Shown piece by piece: positions 12,293-25,108 of a stretch of 64,000 nt of DNA. Both the position numbers and the translations under genes were made by a program. A model generated the notes under the pieces. It saw only the letters and a list, made by a program, of their open reading frames with translations. It was not told the origin of the DNA and ran no database searches. This stretch comes from Atherinomorus stipes (lineage: Eukaryota; Chordata; Actinopteri; Atheriniformes; Atherinidae): positions 29,287-93,286 of the forward strand of contig JALJCO010003447.1 of NCBI GenBank assembly GCA_023101725.1. The letters run 5' to 3'. Within the stretch, counting starts at the first letter, position 1. Every line of letters begins with the position of its first letter.

Positions 12293-12489
12293 AGCTGAGT
12301 TTCATTTTATGTCACATGCTAGCAAGCGGATATTATCACACAGGCCATTTAAACGAGAGCGAAAGAGAGAACAGCTATGACGTGCAAGATGGATGTTAAA
12401 TGTCATCATTGAGGGGCGCATCACTGAGAAAACCTGTCGAAGTTACTTAGTCTCCCTTTAATGGATGCAATTTTTAAAATTTGCATATA

Positions 12490-12777
12490 CAGATCTGGGC
12501 ATGAAAAAGTTCCTCCTTTTTCTGCCAGAAGTGGTGCAGTAATAGTGCACCATTACTGCACTATCACTGGCTGAATGACTTGTCCCGCAAATACGGCATC
12601 ACGTACGGTGTCCAAACTTGGCGTGTGGAAACATCCTTGTTCCGGGCATTCATTTATGCTCTGAAATCGTTTCCCCTGGGCACACAGGTGTTTCTCTGTG
12701 CGATTGATTTAGCAGACAAGTGGCTGGTAAGTGGCTGGCAGTCGGCTGAAAGGGGAACTTTTTCATGCCCAGATCTG
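12490..12777. mobile_element. Tc1/mariner-type MITE with 24-bp perfect terminal inverted repeats
   Basis: The termini begin CAGATCTGGGCATGAAAAAG on both ends; the match extends 24 bp without mismatch. TA dinucleotides flank at 12488-12489 and 12778-12779. The 288-bp element has no transposase. An internal 10-bp palindrome (GTGCAGTAAT at 12534-12543 with ATTACTGCAC at 12552-12561) is also present. The 66-codon ORF inside is incidental. Confidence 0.85.
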
Positions 12778-12828
12778 TAGATGCTCTTAACTTAACAACC
12801 CTCAGAGGTTAAATTTTTGATAAATGTA

Positions 12829-13045
12829 ATGGGCTTTATGCACAACTCCACTACTTCCTGAACTTAATAGTGCTCCTTTGTTTCCTGTCTTTCATTATTG
12901 GATGGTCCAGGTGTGCCTGACCTCAGTAATCATGAGGACAATGGCCAGACACACCTGGATTAATTAGTCTGTCCAGTAATGAAAGACATGAGACAAACGA
13001 GCTAGCTTAAGTTCAGGAAATAGTGGAGTTGTGCATAAAGCCCAT
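12829..13045. mobile_element. Palindromic MITE, unclassified
   Basis: The left arm ATGGGCTTTATGCACAACTC and right arm (reverse-complemented) agree over about 40 bp, through a CCTGAACTTAA block in each arm. The centre carries paired CCAGGTGTG / CACACCTGG motifs. No coding sequence. A clean target duplication is not evident; a 13-bp near-repeat (AGAGGTTAAATTT / AGAGGTTATATTT) lies near the two sides. A diverged copy of one arm may lie at about 23510-23540. Confidence 0.7.
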
Positions 13046-15436
13046 GAGAGGTTATATTTGGGTGCATGAACATATAGTATCACCAGAGGCATTTTTCTGG
13101 GGAAATAGGCAGTCTTCCACATGCTGCTGCCCCAAAGTGGCAAAAAAGTTTTTTTTTTTTTTTTTTCAGATTTAAAGGAGCATTAAGAAAAGGCATCATG
13201 TTTCGTTTCGTGCTGTTTAATGTAAGACAACAGCCAGAGAATTATTATCTCGGTATTAAGATAGAAAGTACTTGCAAACAGAATACAATTTGTCAGCATT
13301 TTTTCCCCATTTGTTAAACATGTAAAATCCAAGGTACAATAACTCTAAGCTCCAGATTTACCAGGGTTTATTTAACTGGCTGCATGCTGTAATTTGACAT
13401 TGAGTAAGGATATGAAGCTGTCATTCATTGGCTCACACAGTTCTGAAAAAACTAGACAAACAAATGTTTAAAACAGGATTGTATTAAATGACACAATATG
13501 ACTGTTTTCATAAGTCTGTGTACTGTAAAGTGTCAAGCAAACAATTCCACAAAAGTAATCATTCTGATTTGCGATTAATTTATCTGTAATGAAAGCTTAC
13601 AGTTTGTCTTTTCTGTCTAATATATATATGATGTCGTGTTACACCCAGTTATTTATCTTTTCAACATCAAAAAGACCAGAAAAGCATAAAAAATAAGTCC
13701 AGTGAAACATTAACATTTAAAATTCACAAAGTCGATCAGCATCTAAGTTGAGAAAACCCAGCAAATATATAAGCCTCAGGCTCAATAATCCTCCACAGTT
13801 GTAACAAGTTCCTCCGCTGTGAAGCAGAGGAGAAGACTCTCACCTCCTGATAAGACAACCTTGTGATTAGACCAAATAAAAGTTCTGCAAGTATTTCAAT
13901 CTGGGCAAGTCTGCCTGAAGGGCCATTCATCTGGCTGCTTACACTGGTGATTAATTAAGACGACAGAGATGGTTCCCTCAGCTGCAAATCCCTTAAGCAG
14001 CAGTTGCAGCAGGTTGGTGTTGTTTAAACAAGGAGTGTTTAGCATCTTGGTTTGTTTAGAGCGCATACATAAAACTTACATTGACAGTCATGCTAGCTCA
14101 AGACTTGTTTTTCTATCAGCCAGAACCTGAGACTTCAAACTTGTCTTTTAGGAGTGGTTTCCTCCTACACATTCAGTCGGCTGGCCTGGGTACTAACTCA
14201 AGTTAAGCTTAGCAAGATACCTGAGGCAAAGATTAGCACACAAGTATAAGTGTGCATGTGTGTGTAGTCAGGGAAAGTATTCCCTAAGCTTCCAGCAGCA
14301 CTCTTAGCATGTGTGGTGAAGCACCAAGTGTGCTTTCATTGCATACAGAGCAAGGAAACTGAGTTATAGCTGTCTGCTTAAACCATTACAGAGGATGAAG
14401 ACAGGTGAAAAGATATAGGAGGATCGCATCTACTGTACAATTACCCAGGTGCAAATATCAACATCTTTATATACAAAACACAACAAACCTGTGACTGTAA
14501 GAGGACAATAAAACTTTTGCTTTATTGTTACAGTGAATGTCTAAATATTAAATTTGATCCCATAAGATAGATCCCAAATTGACTAACCACAGATTTTATC
14601 AAATTATATTTATTCCTCCCTGCCAGCCCGAGGAGAAGAAAATGATTTGAATTTCAAAGTCATTATCATTTTTTTTTTTTTTTTACACCTGTGAGATAAA
14701 TTTATGCAGCATTTACTCTCACTGGCACAGATGTAGACTCTTGATAAAACTGCTGTAGGCAATAGGAGTGTCTTTTTTACCTGCCTTTGCAAACTCCAAC
14801 TTAACTGGGAGGAAAGATGGAAGCATTGCACTTTTACACTTTCATTACAATTCCAGTGGGAATCAATGGCAGTGATGACAGTGTAAGATCTCAGGCATTA
14901 CTTTTACTGTATTCTAGATACAGTACAGCAAACGGTAAAAAGAAAGAAAGAATGAAAGAAACAAAGAAACAAAGAAAAATAGAAAGAAACACAGAACCAA
15001 TGAAAAATAAAAACTTCGTGCAGAAGGAGAGCATCCTTATCTACCTCATCAGGGGTCCTTTTTGAAAGTCTTTTTTTTTTTTTTTAACAGCGTTTTTATC
15101 ACAATTTTACACTGTCAGGAAAGCAGCAGGCTAATCCACATGCATCACATACACAACACACCAATGGCCACAACGGTTAAGTCAGAGTCAGCAAACCTTA
15201 TTTATCTCAAATTTGAAGCTGAATTACGTTAGCAACTTCTGATAGCATCGGGCAAACATTAACAGTTTTCCTCATCTCCTCTCTATCATTGCCCACTACA
15301 CCATCTAATAAAGGACATCATGTCCCAAAGAGATCTTTCAGGCTAAGTGAAGAATAAATACAAATAAAATATAACACAAGTTAGTGGATGAAAACGGCAC
15401 AAATAAATTAATGCAGTGATAAAAACAAGAGATTAA
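13046..15436. other. Non-coding, no assigned features
   Basis: AT-rich sequence with T runs (13147-13166, about 14670-14686) and a degenerate AAAG/GAAA purine tract (about 14936-15000). I see no supported gene or transposon boundary. Confidence 0.5.
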
Positions 15437-16180
15437 CCCCCAGATTCCACATATTCCAGTCCACTCCGTTCCGCTGCGTACGGCGCAGCAAACACATTGC
15501 TATTATTCAATTAGCTGCAGTCCACATGCTCTATGCAGTTCCGTTAACGTACGGCCTCTGTGTTGTGCTGTGCCCAAATTGCAGAGCCAGTCCAATTTTC
15601 TGTTCTGTATGCGCAGGCCGGATCAATCCCCGCAGCTCAGATTGCACCAAATAGGAACATGAACATGGACTACATCCGGATTGTCAAAGTTAACACATTG
15701 TGAATCCAAACATAAAATTCATGAAAAAGCACAATTTGATCAAAAATCACCTCCAAAATTGGAGTTTTCTGACCGTATGCATTTTACATCGTCTACATAC
15801 ATTATAGACTACAGATCAGGACATTGATATGAACAAAAATGGAAAACATGACAGTCCCCAAGGTAAAACACTTGTTTCTATTGATCGGGACATTTAAAAA
15901 AAAAGGCTGAACTCTGTACTGTCTGCGCCCCCGCGTGGTTCATGTGTGCTGGGTTTGCTATTCACCAAATTGTACATGTTGATCATTGTGAAAGGCCATT
16001 TGATTCATGCCGTCAGAACGTGCCTCGCGCATGCTCTCCCCGGGCCCCGAGACTTGGCGGAGCGCAGCTGGACGGAGCTGGGTGCATGAAGTGGGCGTTG
16101 CACTTCCCAACATGTTTGCTGCGCCATGCGCAGCGGAACAGAACGGAGCGGAGCGGACCGGAGGATGTGGAATCTGGGGG
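15437..16180. mobile_element. Non-autonomous DNA transposon with CpG-rich inverted arms
   Basis: The outer termini are CCCCCAGATTCCACAT on the left and its inverse ATGTGGAATCTGGGGG on the right, followed inward by related GC-rich text (CCACTCCGTTCCGCTGCG and its complement). The left flank is TTAA and the right TAAT, so a TTAA-targeting family is possible but the superfamily is open. Overlapping ORFs on both strands near 15940-16250 come from the arm and are not genes. Confidence 0.7.
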
Positions 16181-18035
16181 TAATGAGTGACCTCATCCAA
16201 AGTAGCTCGTATTTTCTTAGCGTCAACAGATTGTTAAAGGAAAGAGACATTTAGCACCTTTATTTTTTTCATGCAATACAACATTACAGGGACTTTAGGT
16301 TAATTTCATAAAGTATCTAACTTATTCCTTTTCACCAATAGCTGGAATTCAGAGGCACAGTCACTTTAGATGTTACTTATTTTACTTTTTTTGCAGCAGC
16401 TTTGAATGAATCATAGAAAAAAAATCACCAATTTACCAATTTAGTCTCCCACTTTTTAACTTACTGTTTAAGCCATGTTTCTTCACAACTTTGCAGATTG
16501 CGTTGCTGGAGTGAAGGTTGTGAAAGCAAACTGGAAGTCTAACATTATTCCTTGTCCTTGTTCTTATTTTTGAATAGGAAACCTCGATTATCAGCATTTG
16601 TTGGCCTCAACTTATAAAACCTCCTAATTCCTTAAAGAATCTTGTATGTTTTTTTGACCTATGCAGGCCACATGTCCAAGAACATGAGGTGGTGAAGGCA
16701 AATGTGACTTGTTTATGGCTAGATTTTCTTTTCCTCTTGAACTGTGGACATACAGAAATGAAGCTGTCCTGTGCTGCTTTTGACTTCAGTTTACAGTCAA
16801 CAAAAACAGCAACGTACTGTAAGTCTTAACAGCTTTCTGAATGATAAGAAAGGGAGTGTTAAACGGGAGAAACCCTGTGAGTGGGCACAACTTCCTAAGG
16901 ACCCATGTTTATGTTCTCCACAATTCTTTTTTTGATTCTTTTGAGTTATTCTATCGACCACAGCTGCAAAAGGAGCGAAGAAGGTTGGCAGTCATAAGCA
17001 AAAGCTAAAATCAACTATTTTCGTCCACAAGATGCCTAACCACACTTTAAGCTGGAGAGTAAAAAAAACACAGAGAGAAATGCTGGATGATCTCCTGCTG
17101 GGATATAAACAAGCTGCTCATCCTGTCACAGCCTCTGACCCATCGGACACGACCTTGGAAAACCCACCATTTCATTTAGTCCTGGCACATCTGTAGTATG
17201 TCCAGTTTTCAATGTCAACTCAAACAGATGGCAGCAGATCAGACGCAGCATACAGTCCAGTGACTGGCAGATGTCTGTTACCTGATGGATCATTTTTATG
17301 CAGGTGGAACAGCTGAGAAAGACTAGACAGATGTACAGATGTATACATCTGTTGACATGGTTTATTGTAATCAGCTTGCTTATGTTATTTACCATGTTTA
17401 TTATATATTATCATATAATGTGGAACACACTACTCTAATCTGTATTAGAAAACACTGTGTCTTGGCTCTGAGACAGCTGCTGCACAAACAGCAGATATTT
17501 TGGCCCATCCTGTCATCTTCATCCAAGTCATCATCCTCATCTACATGACTATTTTCAGTGAATTTGTCATGATTGTTCTTTTGTTGATGCACATTGAGAA
17601 AGCTGAACAGAACATTTTAAGCCAATGTACTACACGGGGCTGCAGCGACCCCTTACACACAGTTATCCGGAATGCAGTGCAATGTAAGCAACAATGGTGG
17701 CATACCAGAGAGAAATAACTTTTTTCAAAACTTATAAAAACTAAACCGATTTTGAGTATTTTAATGATCATAATTTCATAGCTGAGTCAAATTTTTATCA
17801 GACAATGTAGACTGTTCCTCCTAATCTCTCTAAATCCGTCTCTGTGTGTCTGAGTCTTAATCAGGTCTTTAAAAAAGGGGAGTAGACAGCACTAACATCT
17901 GCATTAAAATTACCACACAATCCCTTTAGTCTTGAGTCTTTTACACTCTTTATCTAGTGATTGTGTTACACTACGGTGGATATGCTTCTGGCTTGCTCTA
18001 GAAAAGGTTTTTGAATGTCTCTGTTTATAGATTTA
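16181..18035. other. Non-coding, no assigned features
   Basis: No exon-like ORF with splice sites, RNA gene or transposon terminus is recognised. Short ORFs around 17126-17771 overlap on both strands and have no family resemblance. Confidence 0.5.
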
Positions 18036-18179
<144 letters not shown>

Positions 18180-18847
18180 ATGGCCTTTCAGAAACACCAA
18201 AGGCAAAAACAGTCAGCAGATTGCAATTCTAATTTAATTCAATAAAGTTCCCTTTTGCAGTATGTTAAGCTTTCTAGAGCACATCAAAAGTATAGAAGTT
18301 GACTGTTTTGCACATACATTTTCCAAGAAGACTTGTTTGTGATCATATTTAGGTGGAAGAACTGATATTAACTTACTTCAAAAGTAGAGTTAAACTTTGG
18401 AACACAAGCTTTTGGGTCAGAGAGATTACTCTTTACAAATTATCAGCAGATAAAATTTGACAGAAAACAAAGTAAAAGGCTCTTGAGACTGACAGATATT
18501 GAAAAAAACGGGTGTCAGGTACACTTGCCTCTGTTAAAAATTGTCCTCCTTATCTATAAAATTATCACTTAGCATCCCTGAAAGACAGAAGATTCAGTAA
18601 TATAAATGATTTACAGTTGGTAAGAAGTTTTTGTCATGGTTAGTAAAACAATAAGCCCATAGAAGCCATGGGTTACAGCAGTTTTACAATGGTAGAGGGG
18701 TATTCTAGGGAACCTAGCACAGTGTCGTGCCTTAGTGCCCCTCCGCTGTTGGAGGATTTGTGGGTTACACTGTAATATACCACGGCATGGAACGCTGCTC
18801 AGTCAATCACATTTTAGGATGGGAAACACCTGTTTTATTATATTTAA

Positions 18848-19449
18848 TAAAGATGTCCTGAAACCACATTTTTGCCAACCAAGTACGAGTGCTGGCATTT
18901 GAGAATTTGCCGATGTTGAATACTGATACAAGTAATTCATGGGGAAAAGTGAGAAGGGTTTTTTTTATATAAAAAAAGAAGCATCTCTGGACGCTCATGT
19001 GGACACGTTGCTGCGCTATTAGCTTACCAAGACATTTATAACTACTTTGTCAAACAACAGACAAACTTCACAGGAGAAGCTTAATTAAAATCTGATGCAG
19101 TTGCAGTTTGCTGTACTTTAGAAATGCATCATCATAATTTTACATAGATAAATACATTTAAACTTATACCAGCACGCCAAAAATATACTGTAGTTGGAAA
19201 GCGTACGAAACAGAATTAGCAGGAAACTTACCCCGACAAAGTGAATCCTGAATTGAATTGAGAGGTTATGAAAATAGATGAATATCTGTAAATACACCTT
19301 GAAATAAATGACTGTAAATAAACTTTATTTCCTCATAAGCCCTGTCATCAAATTTCCTAAAACAGACTAGCATGCTGAATAAGGCCTGAAATGACCAAAA
19401 CTGTATGTATGTACAGTATGTGGCTGTACTGCAGGTCAGGTGGGAGAGG

Positions 19450-19480
<31 letters not shown>

Positions 19481-19804
19481 GGGGGGGGGTCAGCTCCAAC
19501 TACCACTAACTAACGTTTTGAAGAGTATCTCGGGGACATGATCAGATATGTTTTATCTATCCTGTGTAATGAAAAGCGTCTCCTGTTTTAAAATGAGACG
19601 TAAACAGAGTAAATGCAAAGCCAGCGACTCTCATACTGAAGTGTATGTGAGTGAGCGGCATAAACACAGCGAGTCACATCACGTCCGGAGCTCTGGGGTA
19701 GGTACTGTATAGGGTGCTGTCATGAGAGAGTATTTGACTAGTACGAGTACAGCAAAATAGGCCAGTATTGTACTGACTGTGGCATCGGTATCGGGACATC
19801 CCCA
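18848..19804. mobile_element. hAT-type non-autonomous element (degraded)
   Basis: The left end reads TAAAGATGTCC followed by AAGTACGAGTGCTGGCAT and GCCGATGTTGAATACTGA. The right end, reverse-complemented, reads TGGGGATGTCCCGATACCGA. Both are variants of a common fish hAT terminus (TAGGGATGTCC...). The flanks share TAATAA, a plausible decayed target duplication. No transposase is retained. Confidence 0.6.
19449..19489. repeat. (GA)n low-complexity tract
   Basis: GA-rich dinucleotide repeat ending in a G run, inside the degraded hAT element. Confidence 0.9.
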
Positions 19805-21725
19805 GTAATAAGCAGTGCTTGGAATGAGTCGCTATTACACGGCTATTGCGTTAATACAACAGATCATAGTTTTATTGTATTGTTTGAAAAAGACTCAAGA
19901 AAAATCAATTAAAGGGTTTCTATAAATAATCATTTTTCTGATACATAACTGCACAGAGTTCATTTATGGGTTTTGTATTAATAATTTAGTATTTAGATTG
20001 AACTCTTATTTAGATACAGTACTTCAGAATCCTTACAGTTTCATGGATAGATGAGGTTGCTTTTAGGCATCTGCTTTAAAACTCATGATTTTTTTTTATA
20101 GCAATCAGATATCAAAAGGCAAATGCTGCTTTTAAATAGGTCAAGATCCTTCTTTTCCAATACTTGATACTGTTTCAAGACATCTCTGCTTGTCTTGTTA
20201 GTCTGGTTGTGCCTGCCAATTAAAACAGACAGTTTATCTCCAGTAATTGTGTCAAATCACATCCAGAATAATGGGCCTCAAGAAGCCAAAACATCAAATG
20301 CTTTGTTGCAGTTAAAGTAATCATTGTCCATTAATTCTGACAGTGACAAAGGGAGGAGACAACCTTGATGTGGAGGCAGGTGCTGGCAGAGCTCACCATT
20401 CATGTAAATATTTCAGGACACGCCAGCGTTGTTACATAATCATACCAAAGAAGCCGTCAACTGACAGGGATCAAATATTTTAAAATCTTAGTAATTAGTA
20501 GATTAATTAATCTTAATAATTACAAAACACTATGAAACTGATCTTAGTAAAAATTGGGACATATCAATATTAAGTTGTGGACTGATTCCCCGGGCCACTT
20601 CCCTAAAGACTGTGCATGGTTTTATTTTATGATTGAAACCATGTGAACATACTGCATAGTATGAAGCTATAAATGTGCATACTCATTATTTCCACCAGAT
20701 TAAAAAAAAAAAAAAAAAGCTGACTTTTTTTTGCAAATCTCAAAAATATTTTAACTGCGCACACACATGTAGAAAACTGATGTTTATTCCCATTTCTACC
20801 ACAAATGACAGACGCTTTCCTTAGTTATTTGAATACAAAAATATATTTTGAACCATGGTTAAGTAGACAGAATAAGCCTAAATGTTTCAAGATGCACATG
20901 TTTTGATTGATCTTTTTTTTGTTGTTGTTGATCTTTGTCATTTTCTGACTTTTACATCTACAGTAATTTTATGACACATTGCTTTTCCACCTTTCATCTC
21001 GTGTACACTTTGTTAAATTTGTATGTCCTTGTCAAATATCTGCATGTGAAGTGTACTGGAACTGATGCAGCTTTTCAAGGCTCTTCTCAAAATAAATCTT
21101 TGATCTCAATGTGATGTTTTTATTTTTTCAGTTTAAATAAAGGTTATATCAATGGCAAAATTACACATAACAGTGGTCATTTATGTACATGAAAGGTGTG
21201 AAAATGAACATATTCCTGAGTGACATTGAAATTTTCTATAAATGTTGTACTAAACGAGTTTGTCTTTTTACAAATCTAAAGTAAAATCAGCTCATGGGAC
21301 ATTTAAAGGCGGTATAGAACATGACTGCTAGTGAGACTTTGAATAAAGCGCATGCGCAAGACCAGCCTGCTAGATTCACAGCTCCCTCCCCCAGCCACGA
21401 CACAGCATACACGAGCAGTCCCGACACCGGCGTCAAGTAAACAGCAGGTAGAGATTCTGCCATCATGTCACAAATGCAAAAACAGATGTCAATGTCTGAA
21501 CGTTGCTAGCTGCTCGCCGAATGATTGTTAGCTACCCACTGTAAACATCAGATGAGAGTGCACTGCTTCCAGTATTACTCACACCAATCAATCACTCTCA
21601 TTGATTAATCTCACCTATAACCCGTTGAATAGCCTATAAATCACTCTTACTACTGTAGTAACAGTGATTGACGAGTCAATTGACAAATGAATCATGTAAT
21701 GAATGCCGATACTCTCACAGCTGAT
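19805..21725. other. Non-coding; one CpG-richer segment
   Basis: Mostly AT-rich. The stretch 21330-21540 is GC/CpG-richer (CGCATGCGCAAGACC and similar) and reads like transposon interior, but I could not pair its ends. No gene is seen. Confidence 0.4.
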
Positions 21726-22654
21726 TAGGCCTGGGATGATAACAAATTCTGCTGGACAATATATTGTCCCACATATTATTGACGATAAACGATATTATTG
21801 CAGACTTTACTAAGACCAAAATAACCACTTATGTAATGTTAATATATCATAATAATGCAAGTACATCTTTTCAAATGCAACAATTGAACCTTCATTGCAC
21901 ATTGGAATGTCCAGAACCAGAACTTTTAAATATCCTAAATAAACAAACAAAAGACAACAAAAATAAAATTGAAAAAGGACTCAGTCTCTGTTAGAAAAAA
22001 ATGCACCAAAAAAAAAAAACAAACCCTGTTTCTCCAAAACAATAAATACAATGGCCTATCCAGTCTCAAACAAAACTGCACTTTAATATTATTATTATCA
22101 TTATTATTATTATTACTAAGGATGACGATGTGCTGACTTTTGGGCCAACGGCTCTACAACTCGGTGTGCAGTTTTTTTTTTTCCCCCAGCTGTGAAAACT
22201 CAACCGGGTGATTGTGTTTGAAGTGGCCATGCAAGTTCCTTGTGTTGCCTCTCTTTTGGTGCTACCATTTTTAAACAGAGTCAGCATACTAGCTTTTCTG
22301 TGTTGATGGTCCCATCTAGCTCGTTGAGCTTGAAGCCGAAATATTCCCACACCGGAGCTAGAACATTTGGCTTTGCGTTTTTATGCTCCTCGAAGCTCAC
22401 CTGCATCGGGTCTGTCTGCATGTTTGCTTGCGGCTCCACCTGCTCCCACAAATACAAAGATCCTATATGACTGACAGGATGCTTCACTCCCTTCATTTAA
22501 TTTTAGTAAGCCACAAACGCAACCAGGTGCTAAGACCGATGCACAGAGTGAACATGGATGCACATGGCAATATATCGAGGCCAGAAAAATGATTGACTTC
22601 ACTTTCATTTATCGTGCCATCAATTGATTTATATTGATTATCGTCCCAGGCCTA
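21726..22654 (-). mobile_element. hAT-type element with 8-bp target duplication and a vestigial BED finger
   Basis: The left terminus is TAGGCCTGGGATGATAA and the right, reverse-complemented, is TAGGCCTGGGACGATAAT. A perfect 8-bp target duplication, CAGCTGAT, lies at 21718-21725 and 22655-22662. At 929 bp the element is an internal deletion derivative. It keeps only the zinc-finger part of a ZBED-like transposase, on the minus strand, and no catalytic region. An (ATT)n tract lies inside (about 22085-22117). Confidence 0.9.
22199..22400 (-). pseudogene. Broken BED-type zinc finger of a hAT transposase
   Basis: Minus-strand translation gives NVLAPVWEYFGFKLN and TEKLVC. An in-frame stop then falls between the two Cys of the C-x2-C pair. 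After a frameshift comes GNTRNLHGHFKHNHPVE with the His pair. This is the order of a BED finger (aromatic W/YF, C-x2-C, GNTxNLxxH, H), the DNA-binding module of hAT transposases and ZBED proteins. One stop and one frameshift make it non-functional as read. Confidence 0.8.
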
Positions 22655-22662
22655 CAGCTGAT

Positions 22663-24399
22663 GTATAATGACATATATTTAAATCTTTTAATTAATCATA
22701 TACCTTCTGGGGTAGTGAACCCAATTTAATCAAATATTGCAAAAATTGTTGAAACATCTTCTATAATGCCTGTAACAACATTTTTGTTAACATGTCGTGC
22801 CGGATGGTGCTGTGAATGTGCACTCATACAGAACTCGCAATGATTTCTGCTTCATACAAAGCATAAACACTGCATGTACAACTAATGGAACTGCAGCGCA
22901 TTAGGACAATTACACACATGTTAAACTATAGACATGCAGAGCTACTAAGAGCCTCCACAACAGATGGCATGACAGAAAGTCACAACGAGGGTTAGAACAA
23001 AAACAACAGGAAGACTAAGAAGATGGCTGTAAAGAAAGGAAAAAAAGAGAGGCCAGCCAGCTGAATCTGAGCGATGTTATAGATGACTCTAAAAAGCAGA
23101 AAGGCAGAGGAGAACACCTGTATGTAGATTATTGTTTGGCCCTGTCTGTATGCTGACTGACTCTGTCTTCCCCTGCTGTTAGGTATGATTTTCATCTGCT
23201 GTGATGCTTCTCCACAAGATTTTGTCACACAGCTTCTGCTGCCATGTCTCTATTTCTCTTGAGCATATGACATGTTGTTGCTGGATATTTTCAAGCTGCA
23301 TTTTTGTCACTCTCAGCTTACGCTACCTTAAGTGTGATGCAAATTGTGAGACTGAAGTATTTGTAACTGGGCCTCTGCTTGGTTTCTTTACTTCTTTTTT
23401 GTTAGATTTTAAGTATCTTTATGGTCATTAATAAACTGGACAAACAGAATCGGCTCAGATGGCTGTGGACCCACCAGCATCCCATAGCATAATGTCACAT
23501 ATGATGGACAGCTCCTGTACTTCCTGAACTTAATACTGAATTTACACATTAAGAATGATCAGGACAGATACTGTACTGGAGCAAACAAACGAATGAGATC
23601 CAAAGAAATGATGAAACACAACCAAGTAATCCAGTTTCAGTGGTAAGTTCATGTCTGTATGTGACACCTCATTGTCTAAAGCCAGGCTAAAGTCTGTTCA
23701 AGGTGATCCTGTTCAAGTGATTGAAAGAGCTTATGTGGAAACTGATTCTTCAATCTGTGATGACTTCTTTCATGTTCTGTTTCCAGCAGCAACTCACTGT
23801 TACCACTTCAACATCTACAATAAGTGCCAACACAAAAAAGGCTCACAGAGAAAACAGCAATTTGCTTTTTGCAACAGGTTGACTTTCTTCACCTCTTTCA
23901 AATGTTTTTGTCTAAAAGTGTAGCTTCCAAGAATATCTTTTTTGTCATTCTCACTTGACATGTGAACAGATGAAGAGAGATTCAACCGTGTTTCAGTTCA
24001 TAAATACAGACTGCTCTTATCTCATAGCAACTTGGATGTCAATCATGCTTTCATCTCTTTGTAAATTAACTTTCTCTGTTCCTGCCATTTCCAGCTAAAG
24101 GTATTACAAAATATGGCTGATAGTCGTTTAACAGAAGCTAAACGACACAGTCACATTACTCCAATTTTATTATCTCAGCACTGTCTCTGAGGTTTAGAAT
24201 GAGTTTAAAGTTTTAATTGATTTTGGCAATACCTGGTTGAAAAACCATTTCTCAAGCCCCAAAAAATGTGTCTTAGATGATTATATACGTTTAAAAAAAA
24301 AACAATTAAAAAAAAAAAAAGGATTCTGGCTTATCCCTTGTCTAGACTAAAGATGGACTGGGCATTAAGCCAAAATTCTGTATATCAAACACCAAGATT
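22663..24399. other. Non-coding, no assigned features
   Basis: AT-rich with poly-A tracts near 24292-24320. A short block at about 23510-23540 (TACTTCCTGAACTTAATACT) resembles an arm of the MITE at 12829-13045. The 90-codon ORF near 23651 has no recognisable domain. Confidence 0.4.
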
Positions 24400-24593
24400 T
24401 ACAGTGGGTACGGAAAGTATTTAGACTCCTCTAAATTTTTCACTCTTTGTTGCATTGCAGCCATTTGCCAAAATCATAAAAGTTAATTTTATTTCTCATT
24501 AATGTACACTCAGCACCGCCCCCAAAAAGCAGAAATGTAGAATTTTTTGCAAATTAATTTAAACAAGAAAAACTGAAATATCACATGGCCATA

Positions 24594-25108
24594 CAGTTGT
24601 GTGAAAAAGTGTTTGCCCCCATCCTGATTTCTTACATGTTAGTCACACTTACATGTTTCAGATCATCAAAAAAATTTTAAATGTAAGACAAAGATAACAC
24701 AAGTAAACACAAAATGCAGTTTTTAAATGGAGATTTTTATTTTTAAGGGGGGAAAAAAATCTAAACCTACATGGCCCTGTGTGAAAAAGTGATTGCCCCC
24801 TACACCTAATAACTGGTTGGGCCACCCTTAGCAGCAACAACTGCAATCAAGTGTTTGCGATAACTGGCAATGAGTCTTCTACAGCGCTGTGGAGGAATTT
24901 TGTTCCACTCATCTTTGCAGAATTGTTGTAATTCAGCCACATTGGAGGGTTTTCCAGCATGAACCACCTTTTAAAGGTCATGCCACAGCATCTCAATCAG
25001 ATTCAGGTGGGGACTTTGACAAAGCAACTCCAAAGTCTTCATTTTGTTTTTCTTAAGCCATTCAGAGGTGGACTTGCTGGTGTGTTTTGGATCATTGTCC
25101 TGCTGCAG
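24594..25108 (-). pseudogene. Nested Tc1-like element, transposase C-terminus
   Basis: It begins after TA with CAGTTGTGTGAAAAAGTG, the terminus of a widespread vertebrate Tc1 family. The minus strand encodes the end of the DDE transposase: [20 protein letters not shown] (catalytic Asp in QQDNDPKH) and [14 protein letters not shown] (catalytic Glu in NLIE, usually NPIE). Frameshifts and a stop follow. The N-terminal two thirds and the far terminus are missing, cut at the junction with hAT sequence at about 25109. Confidence 0.85.

Noticed and set aside
15942..16250. Overlapping ORFs of about 80 codons on both strands
   Set aside because: They arise from the GC-rich arm of the DNA transposon at 15437-16180.
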